From assembly GCA_965221105.1 (NCBI GenBank), contig OZ244871.1:1426001-1490000 (forward strand): 64,000 bases of DNA, read 5' to 3'. The position numbers were made by a program, and so were the translations under genes. The stretch comes from GM7GCV1 sp965221105 (GTDB lineage: Bacteria > Pseudomonadota > Gammaproteobacteria > Pseudomonadales > GM7GCV1). The notes below the pieces were generated by a model that worked only from the letters and a program-made list of their open reading frames with translations, searched no databases and had not been told where the DNA came from. Shown here one piece after another: positions 1 to 5,996 of this stretch. Numbering within the stretch: position 1 is the first letter of the stretch; each line of letters begins with the position of its first letter.

Positions 1-92
1 CAAGAGGTGGAAATCGCGATGATTCCGAAAAGCAGAAAGATTCCGAAGAGAGGCCTTCGGAAGAGTTTTTGCACGTTCATGTTCATGTTCAT
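1..92 (-). CDS. 5' end of an unidentified membrane-anchored protein (partial)
   Basis: The minus strand reads an open frame from an ATG at position 92, one base after the TAA stop of the upstream solute-binding protein, to the window edge. The 30 visible residues start MNMNMNVQKLFRR and continue into a hydrophobic stretch (about residues 14-28), which looks like an N-terminal membrane anchor or signal anchor. The ATGAAC unit is repeated three times, so the exact start is uncertain by two codons. The tight spacing implies one transcript with the solute-binding protein. Stand-alone solute-binding proteins are often paired with membrane sensor kinases or cyclases; that would fit, but too little is visible to assign a function. 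Confidence 0.55.
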   Translation of the reverse strand, partial: MNMNMNVQKLFRRPLFGIFLLFGIIAISTS

Positions 93-93
93 G

Positions 94-1374
94 TTAGCCA
101 AACCTTGCCGGCCAATCGTAGAGCGAAACAAATCGACCCTGATCTACAACGGTGTAATAGATTCTCTTCATGCCCTGTCGGCGCTGCTCAGAAAATGAAA
201 TGGGTTCGCCAATGCCCAAATCAAAATCCCGTATGGTGAAGACGGCTTCCTCCAGCCCGGCGCGGGTGGGAGAATCGCCCAGACGATTGAGAATTTCGAC
301 CAGCATCTTGGCGTTTACAAATCCTTCAAGACTCCCGAAGCTTTTCTCGAAAGGTGCGTAGTCCGGCTGGTGAAGCCGATCCGGGACTCTGGGGTCATAG
401 CGGCTCATGAGTTCACCATATTCCTCGACGACCGGAATGGACTTGTCTTCGTAACTCGGCACCACCTGCGAGTTCACGAGCCAGCGGGAATAGCGCTCAC
501 TGTCTTCGACGCTGTCGACAATGAGCTGCAGCAGGTTCTCGCTGCCGACGAAAGAAAGATTGGCGATCGGAACCTCGAGTCCCAGATCCACCGCGTCGCG
601 GAGAAACGCCGCGCAGGCGCCATAGGCACCGATACAGATAACCGCGTCGGGGTTGGCTCTGCCAAGAATCTCGACCTGCCGGTGCATCCTGTCTGAATAT
701 CGAGTGCCGCGCGTGTAGGTCGCCTCGCCCACGATCGTCTCTCCACGCGCGCCGAGTGCCTTGCGTACTCCTGCCCAGCCGCTGCGCCCATAGGCGTCGG
801 CCTGGTAGAAAACGGCGATCCGGCGGCGGCCGATGTTGAGAAAATTCTCAACCAGCCCCGCGGTTTCCTCGCGATATGAAGCACGCAGGTTGAACGCGAA
901 TTCTCCATACGGAGGCTCGCGTTGCGGCTGAGCCCCGGTAAAGGGGAAGAACATGTAGACATTTTCTTCCTGAAATTTCTTGAGGATCGGCAATACCCTC
1001 GTGACGGTGGGCGTGCCGACGTAGCCGAACAGCGCGAATACCCGGTCGTTGAGCAGCAGTTCCATCGTATTCTGCACTGAGGGGACAGGCTGGTAACCGT
1101 CGTCATATAGCTTCAGCACAATGCGCCGCCCGCGTATTCCACCCCGTTCGTTGACCTGCTCGAAATAGGCTTGGGCACCGCGGTACAATTCAATGCCCAG
1201 TCCACGGGAAGGTCCCGAAAAAGCGGCCGAAGTGCCGAGCAGGATTTCATCGTGCGATACGCCCTCGTAGGGTAACTGTGTCGCCGCGCTCGCGCTTTCC
1301 CGGCCGAACCAAGGCGAAGCCAAGCTTCCCAGCAACGCGGTCTGAAGGAAGTTGCGCCTGGTAAACCCGTTCAT
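94..1374 (-). CDS. ABC-type solute-binding protein, branched-chain amino acid/urea type (Peripla_BP_6), Tat-exported
   Basis: A 426-residue periplasmic binding protein. The N-terminus carries a twin-arginine signal (TRRNFLQ at residues 5-11, then a hydrophobic stretch ending in ASA near residue 30), so export through Tat is predicted. The mature part has the features of the LivJ/UrtA/AmiC-like fold: an early GTSAAFSGPSRGLG segment, the RGAQAYFEQVNERGGIRGR block and a central FYQADAYGRSG motif. Its likely job is to bind a small organic solute. No permease or ATPase gene is visible; the next gene downstream (1 nt away) starts as a membrane protein, so this may be a sensing receptor rather than an uptake component. 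The ligand cannot be predicted. Confidence 0.85.
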   Translation of the reverse strand: MNGFTRRNFLQTALLGSLASPWFGRESASAATQLPYEGVSHDEILLGTSAAFSGPSRGLGIELYRGAQAYFEQVNERGGIRGRRIVLKLYDDGYQPVPSVQNTMELLLNDRVFALFGYVGTPTVTRVLPILKKFQEENVYMFFPFTGAQPQREPPYGEFAFNLRASYREETAGLVENFLNIGRRRIAVFYQADAYGRSGWAGVRKALGARGETIVGEATYTRGTRYSDRMHRQVEILGRANPDAVICIGAYGACAAFLRDAVDLGLEVPIANLSFVGSENLLQLIVDSVEDSERYSRWLVNSQVVPSYEDKSIPVVEEYGELMSRYDPRVPDRLHQPDYAPFEKSFGSLEGFVNAKMLVEILNRLGDSPTRAGLEEAVFTIRDFDLGIGEPISFSEQRRQGMKRIYYTVVDQGRFVSLYDWPARFG

Positions 1375-1689
1375 AAGTCCCGATCGCCTGCTTTCGGGCC
1401 AACCCTGGGGGTACCCGCTGCCGCTTTAGTCCAACTCGTGCTCATGGCGTATAGCCTACCGAAAGTTTACGGCCATGTCATTATCCCGTTCCGAAATCAC
1501 GCACGCTTCTTAAAAAGACACCGGAACCAGTCGAGGGGAAGTCTGCTTCTGATGTTCGCGAAAGACGAGTTCTGCGCGTCTCCGCCTCGCCGTATTGTCC
1601 GTCGAAAACTGCCGTCGCCACTGAATCCAAAGCAGTGAGTTAATGAGTGTATGGCTTTGACTTCCTGATATCGATCTCTTCAACTCTGT
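1375..1689. other. Intergenic region without a recognisable gene
   Basis: This stretch holds the upstream region of the solute-binding protein gene. Open frames exist on both strands, but none has a convincing ribosome-binding site or resembles a known family. No promoter or terminator stands out. Confidence 0.4.
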
Positions 1690-2069
1690 GAATCGAACTA
1701 TTGACCCAACATTTTCCCCAGCTGGTCTCTGCCCATAAAAAACCTCCATCGATTCGCACACCATCAGCTTCCAGCACTTGCCCGGCATCAACTAATGCGG
1801 TTGCCTCGAAGGAGGAGAAAAAAGTCGTGGGCCCGATCAAAGGCGCAGCGGATCCGTGTCCTGTGGTCATGAGCAAGCGTCTTGCCGGGCGCTTCAGCCA
1901 GGCGCCCCGCACTACTGAGCACTAAGGGGCGGCTGGCCAGGGCTTCAGAGTGCTTGTCCAGAAATGCCTGACGCACGCACAGGTCCCAACAGTTGCAGAT
2001 CAAGGCCACCTTTCGCGCCACGATGTGGCTGACGTGCAGCGATTGAGTGACACAATTTCCCATCCTCAC
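1690..2069 (-). pseudogene. Decayed C-terminal part of an IS1380-type DDE transposase
   Basis: Two minus-strand frames together spell a damaged transposase tail. One frame (about 2069-1790) reads CNCWDLCVRQAFLDKHSEAL and then SRPLVLSSAGRL; the other (about 1912-1690) continues with RRLLMTTGHGSAAPLIGP. This resembles the conserved end of IS1380-type transposases (NWWDLFVRL, then EAITSRPLLLSSVGRL, then a basic HAGKT segment). The frame switches near position 1880, there is no N-terminal half and no intact end, so this is a fossil. A second, differently decayed copy lies at about 20982-21380. Family assignment is from remembered motifs and is inference. Confidence 0.6.
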
Positions 2070-2190
2070 TGATTCTTGATTTCATCGAAGAACCGTCGCC
2101 TTGTGCAGTACCCGCTGACCCCTTAATCCAACCCATCCATACCGCCGTGATAACACAACGACTTTTGAATTGTTTTGGGTTGGGGAGGTC

Positions 2191-2212
2191 GGTAGTGTCT
2201 CAGTTTGAAATC
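2191..2212 (+). repeat. Transposon-end-like repeat, copy 1 (GGTAGTGTCTCAGTTTGAAA)
   Basis: About 22 bp starting GGTAGTGTCTCAGTTTGAAA. The same sequence with one mismatch in its first 21 bases recurs at 10571-10592, and a diverged inverted copy lies at 5665-5687. The repeat sits downstream of the first phase-variable secreted-protein gene. Its 8-bp left flank GGGAGGTC is the exact reverse complement of the 8-bp left flank of the 10571 copy. Confidence 0.6.
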
Positions 2213-2227
2213 GTTGCAATTACGACA

Positions 2228-2251
2228 CGGGGCGACCCGCAGGCCGCCCCG
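2228..2251 (-). terminator. Possible transcription terminator hairpin after the secreted-protein gene
   Basis: CGGGGCG at 2228-2234 pairs with CGCCCCG at 2245-2251 in a G+C-rich stem just downstream of the minus-strand gene ending at 2274. There is no clear T-run after it, so termination is a guess. A similar GCCCGCAGGCC segment follows the paralogous gene, so the downstream regions share ancestry. Confidence 0.3.
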
Positions 2252-2273
2252 TATGGATGGTGTCTGATGCCGG

Positions 2274-3021
2274 TCAGTTCGTGGTGCAGCCCAGCTCGGT
2301 CCGGCGCGCGGCGGGGAGTATGTATTCGTAGCCGTCCGCGCTATCCGTCCGGGCCCACTGGCCGGAACTGTTCCGCGCCCCGCACTGGCAGGCCCGGACC
2401 GCCCCCATGCCGCCACCCAGGCGAACGCCACCAATGGCAAAGCAGCCGGTCGCCCCGAGCGGGTCCGACCCGAGGTTAAAGCCTGGCTGCTGACCGTAGT
2501 TCAGACTGGGACCCATCTGGAAGCAGAGCCTTGACAAGTTTCTTGATCCGCCACCTCCCGTGGTTGTCCAAAGGGATGCAGAATAGGATTCTCCCGGTTT
2601 CAGGTTGGGAACGGTGATGGTTTGCCTCTGTACACCATTGTCGGCCGTAGCAGTTCCGAGATTATGAGTTGCGATTCTATTTCCACTTGCATCATTGACA
2701 TGAAAGGTAAGGGTGAAACTTGTATTCAGAGGCCTTGATGTCGCACTACGGAGCCAGGGCAGAAGATATTGATGCCCTTTTATCTCGACCGAGGTTGCAC
2801 CGGGTTCCGGTCTTGTCAAGGTAAATCGACCAGTCTGAATTTGCGACTCGCCCGATGGGCAGAAACCGTTTCCCGTCTTGCCTCTAATGAGTGAGTAATC
2901 CACCTGCGCTGTCGCGGGCGCGGCCAGCGTCAGGGCCGCCAGCGCGGCGATCAGCGATGCGGCGGTGAGCCATGTTCGAACGCTACGGGGGGGGGGGGGG
3001 GGGGGGGGGGTGACTTAGCAT
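2274..3021 (-). CDS. Secreted Cys-rich protein with FnIII-like middle, out of frame at a 24-C tract (paralog A)
   Basis: The main frame encodes a signal peptide (hydrophobic core ASLIAALAALTLAAPATA, cleavage before QVDYS) and about 210 mature residues. The middle carries a fibronectin-III-like strand (VPNLKPGESYSASL). The Cys-rich C-terminus reads RACQCGARNSSGQWARTD, then DGYEY and terminal GCTTN, almost identical to the paralog at 4896-5598. The only start with a good ribosome-binding site is ATG at 3021 (GGAGG about 7 nt upstream). Between ATG-CTA-AGT-CA and the signal peptide lies a run of 24 C on the coding strand. With 24 C the ATG frame stops at a TAG at once; 23 or 26 C would join ATG to the signal peptide. 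Function is unknown; extracellular or surface display is likely. Homopolymer length may also be a sequencing error. Confidence 0.7.
2987..3010 (-). repeat. 24-bp homopolymer (poly-G on +, poly-C on coding strand), putative phase-variation tract
   Basis: Exactly 24 consecutive G on the plus strand, between the start codon (3021-3019) and the signal peptide codons of the secreted protein gene. Tracts of this kind are classic slipped-strand mispairing sites. Frame arithmetic shows that ON requires a length of 2 modulo 3; the length here gives OFF. Confidence 0.85.
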
Positions 3022-3342
3022 GGGGGATACCTCCAGTTGTGTGATAGCTCCCACTCTATTCTACAACCCGTGCCTCGAAAAAGCCAGCTGCTCTGCTCAG
3101 ATCTCCCCTGGGGTCTCAATGTGAGCAGGCCTGTGCAGGTGCCCCTGATCTCACCTTGGAATCCGGCTCGCTGGGGTGAATGTTTTCCAATCCAGAGATT
3201 CCGGAGATAATGATCGCGACAGGAAACCGGGTTTTCCTGCACAGATTCCGGGCGTGCAGTTCAGCGACCCCTTGTACCTCGTGTGCACCAGGTGCTCGGG
3301 CGTTTCAGTGCGGCACCCATCTGATAGGCACAAGGAGCGATC
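3022..3342. other. Divergent intergenic region
   Basis: This 320-bp region separates the minus-strand secreted protein gene from the plus-strand DUF2141 gene and must hold both promoters. A GGAGG ribosome-binding site for the minus-strand gene (plus-strand CCTCC at 3030-3034) and an AAGGAG-like site before position 3343 are visible. No other structure stands out. Confidence 0.4.
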
Positions 3343-3783
3343 ATGAAATCCCAACTTCCCGTTTCTACTCTGCTGTCATTCGCGTTCTTGGCGGCACCAG
3401 CTTTTGCAGGTGACCTCATTGTCGAGGTCAACGGCATCCGCTCTTCGGAGGGTCGCATTTATGCTGGCATTCATCAGCGCGTCCCCGGTGTCACGTTTCC
3501 GGATGAGGCTGGCTCAACATACGCCTTCAATGTTATTGCCCGCACAAGCAGCGTCCAAGTGGTATTCAGGGGCATGCCCTCCGGCGACTACGCGCTGACT
3601 GTGTACCACGATGAGAACAGCAGTGGCGAGATTGATCGCAACGCTTTTGGCATCCCCACCGAGGGCTATGCCTTCGGCAATGATGCGACGGGATTCATGG
3701 GGCCGCCCAAGTTTGATGATGTCGCAGTGACGCTTGCCGAAGGTGAAGCCAGCATCACCGCTTCGGCAACTATGAAATACTGA
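3343..3783 (+). CDS. DUF2141 family exported protein
   Basis: A 146-residue protein with a clear signal peptide (hydrophobic core STLLSFAFLAAPAFA, cleavage near residue 22). The mature part follows the DUF2141 pattern: an opening DLIVEVNGIRSSEGRIYAGI, a central GDYALTVYHDENSSGEID segment and NAFGIPTEGYAFGNDA. Proteins of this family are small, periplasmic or secreted, of unknown biochemical role. The start codon has an AAGGAG-like site just upstream. It stands alone, divergent from the phase-variable gene. Confidence 0.85.
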   Translation: MKSQLPVSTLLSFAFLAAPAFAGDLIVEVNGIRSSEGRIYAGIHQRVPGVTFPDEAGSTYAFNVIARTSSVQVVFRGMPSGDYALTVYHDENSSGEIDRNAFGIPTEGYAFGNDATGFMGPPKFDDVAVTLAEGEASITASATMKY

Positions 3784-3989
3784 TGGACAGGACACCTGAA
3801 GTGAAAGTGGATGGTGGACTCTTGTCAGTCAGGGAGAGTCCGCGCCCGCCAGCCCTTGAAAGCCGAGATGTCGCTGACTGTCTTGTTACTTGAAACGCTA
3901 CTTGTGCCTTCATTGATGTCGAGGGCAATAGTAATCCCAAATCCCCAGGTGGGATGTTGATTTAACGCCCAGCGCCCTTGAAGCATTGC

Positions 3990-4600
3990 ATTGGGCGCGC
4001 ATGGAACCCGTCAACAGGCTTTCAGCTGGCAGGCGTACCCACACAGCGTTACGGATTGGATGTTCTTTGACCGATACCGTTTTTTGAACGCACTGACTCC
4101 TGCGTGAGCGCTTGTTCCTATCCCGGTGGTGTGCTCTGAGCTTCACACACAGGTACCGGCCCGTCTTCACCGCGTTCGCAGCCATGGCGTACAGGTGCCT
4201 GCGCAGGGTCATCACTCTGAACGCCTGTGCATCCTGCCCTGAGGTATTGGATTTAAAGGCGCGGATATCTCGCTCGGTGCGGGTGTTGGTGAACGGGGTG
4301 TCGGGGTCGCGGCGGTGCGCAGCACCTCGGTGTCGGACTGGGTCAGCGCCTCGTGGAGGTTCTCGGCATCGGACTTGGCGATGCGCCCGCGCTGTCCGTC
4401 GAGACGGGCGGGGTGCTTGGGGAGTTCCCCTGTGGCCTGGGTGAGGATGGTCCGGGAGCGCGTGCGCACGGCCGTGAAGGCTGCCTCGTCGAGGGCCTTG
4501 GCGTCGAGTTCACTGACCCTTCGGCAGGTTCCGCTCAGGAGCGTCTTGAAGTACACCGAGTGTGGCAGCATGAGCGCGATGAGCGCCTGACACAACCCCG
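3990..4600 (-). pseudogene. Decayed IS66-type transposase (TnpC) C-terminal part
   Basis: Two minus-strand frames reconstruct the end of an IS66 transposase. The first (from about 4595) reads SRTILTQATGELPKHPARL and then GQRGRIAKSDAENLHEAL; the second (from about 4325) continues DPDTPFTNTRTERDIRAFK and MTLRRHLYAMAANAVK. In the family these blocks are contiguous (the KSDARNLLERL region, then DPxVPFTNNxAERDLRMxK). A frameshift near 4320 and the lack of the N-terminal domains mark it as a fossil. Family assignment is from remembered motifs. Confidence 0.65.
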
Positions 4601-4895
4601 CCGTCGCCTTGGAGTCACGCTATGCGGTGCCCATGACCCTGTGTGATCATGAAACGCACACACCAGAGAACCTCTTCCCTATGGTGTCAAGGGGGGTGAG
4701 TAGTTACGTAGAATGTTCATAAACCTTGTGTTGGCGCACCCATTGGGTTGTGGCCCAGTTTGAACAGTGCAGGACCCGACCGGGAAGAAGGCGGCCCGCA
4801 GGCCACCCCCCTGTCCCGCGTTCCGGGTTTTCCGGACGGGTCCGAGGATCGCCGCGGCCAGTCGGGCGTTCATGCGGCCGCCGCCTCGGGCTCTG
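4601..4895. other. Intergenic region downstream of paralog B
   Basis: Holds the probable outer edge of the IS66 remnant and the left inverted repeat that flanks the second secreted-protein gene (4746-4766). Nothing else is recognisable. Confidence 0.35.
4746..4766 (+). repeat. Left inverted repeat of the paralog B cassette
   Basis: GGTTGTGGCCCAGTTTGAAC here is similar to the reverse complement of 5665-5687 (GGTGGCAGTGCCTCAGTTTG and onward). Both are preceded by a CACCCATTG-type flank. Together they bracket the second phase-variable gene and resemble the repeats at 2191 and 10571. Confidence 0.5.
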
Positions 4896-5598
4896 TCAGT
4901 TGGTCGTGCAGCCCACTCTGGTCCTCCAGGTGGCGTCCATCATATATTCGTAGCCGTCTTCAGCATCTGTGCGCGCCCAGCTGCCCGACGAGTTCCTGGC
5001 TCCGCAGAAGCAAGCCCGGATCTGATTCGGGTCCTTGCTGAAGGCGTAGCACCCGCTTGACCACGAATCGCCGGGACCGTCGCCGCCGCGACCCGAGCCA
5101 AAGGGGATCTCCAGATCGGGCTCCGTCTTGAAGCAGACCTTTGAGACGATATCGCTGGAAAAATCCGACCCCACAGATATGACCGCAATGTATCGCGTTC
5201 CCTTTTTCAGGTTGTTGAAGGTGGTGTTCTGCTGCGATATTTGTCTGGCCCTAGCCCCCAAATCTTTCGGACTGCCAATTCGGGTTTTTCCACCTTCTAA
5301 CAGGCTTAAATAAATGTTCGCATTCAATAATCTTCCTGGAAATAGATTCGTGAAAAACGTCGGCTGCATCGATGCCGTGGACAGTTGGATCGAGGATGAA
5401 GAAAAAGAGCTGGGGACCATTATCAATCCAGCTCGAGTTTCAGTCTGGCCTTGCGGGCAGGTGTTCATCCCTTTGGTTCCGTTAAGAATCGAAGTCCAGT
5501 CTACCTGTGCCAGTACGGGTGCTGGCAGAGCTAGCATCGCCAGCAGCAGGAAGGTCGCTAGTTGAGCGGGGGGGGGTTGAGTTATGGCAATGTTTCAT
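4896..5598 (-). CDS. Secreted Cys-rich protein with FnIII-like middle, out of frame at a 9-C tract (paralog B)
   Basis: Paralog of the gene at 2274-3021. The main frame has a signal peptide (LATFLLLAMLALPAPVLA, cleavage before QVDWT), a CPQGQTETRAG block, a strand FNNLKKGTRYIAVI like a fibronectin-III repeat, and a C-terminus SKVCF, GCYA, RACFCGARNSSGSWARTD, DGYEY, GCTTN. The start with a ribosome-binding site is ATG at 5598 (GGAGAG 4 nt upstream). Its frame runs ATG-AAA-CAT-TGC-CAT-AAC-TCA, then 9 C, then hits TAG. With 8 or 11 C it would enter the signal peptide frame. The gene is therefore OFF as sequenced, one base away from ON. Cys conserved in both paralogs suggest disulfides in the mature exported domain. 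Function unknown. Confidence 0.7.
5568..5576 (-). repeat. 9-bp poly-C tract in the 5' coding region of paralog B
   Basis: Nine G on the plus strand, at the same place in the gene as the 24-bp tract of paralog A: between a well-formed ribosome-binding site plus ATG and the signal peptide codons. The in-frame length is again 2 modulo 3. Confidence 0.75.
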
Positions 5599-5630
5599 CT
5601 TTCTCTCCGAAGTAGATTGATTCAACGCTC

Positions 5631-5658
5631 ACTATAATACCCCTTTCAACCGGCACAA
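5631..5658 (-). promoter_or_regulatory. Possible promoter of paralog B
   Basis: On the minus strand TTGTGC (5658-5653) is followed after 16 nt by TATAGT (5636-5631), about 33 nt before the ATG at 5598. The match to the sigma-70 consensus is moderate. Confidence 0.35.
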
Positions 5659-5664
5659 TGAAAT

Positions 5665-5699
5665 GATTTTCAAACTGAGGCACTGCCACCCATTGGGTG
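5665..5699 (-). repeat. Right inverted repeat of the paralog B cassette
   Basis: The plus strand reads GATTTTCAAACTGAGGCACT and then GCCACCCATTGGGTG. Its reverse complement matches the left repeat at 4746-4766, so about 930 bp holding only the phase-variable gene is enclosed by imperfect inverted repeats. Confidence 0.5.
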
Positions 5700-5996
5700 A
5701 TGGTGTCTTTCGTCGGAAACCATGATACAGCCAAGGCTTTCTTCGTTTTAGGGAATCCTATCTGGGGATTGGGGGTAATAGGGGCTGAGACAGACGCAAT
5801 GAACGCTTTGCGAGCTGGATGTCAAAACCAGCTGATTCAGCTTTATTCGATAGTCGGAAAGGGCTTAGCCTTGAATTTTTCGATAGTTACCTGCAAGATA
5901 ATTTCCGACTGTGGGAGTGGTCAGCAGCCTTCAGTGACCAAGTTGTCTGTCGAGGTTGCTGGTATACGCGAAGCGTGATTTAACTGGAGAGAATCA
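5700..5996. other. Upstream region of TonB receptor 1
   Basis: Nothing recognisable except a GGAGAG ribosome-binding site at about 5985-5990 for the receptor gene. A 93-codon open frame (5697-5978) has no known relatives and no clear start signal and is left out. Confidence 0.35.

Noticed and set aside
1640..1912. Short-chain-dehydrogenase-like ending (GQVLEADGVRIDGGF)
   Set aside because: The same frame begins with transposase-tail sequence continuous with the IS1380-type fossil; the resemblance is short and has no Rossmann motif before it.
5697..5978. 93-codon open frame upstream of TonB receptor 1
   Set aside because: No ribosome-binding site, no recognisable features, directly in the probable promoter region of the receptor.
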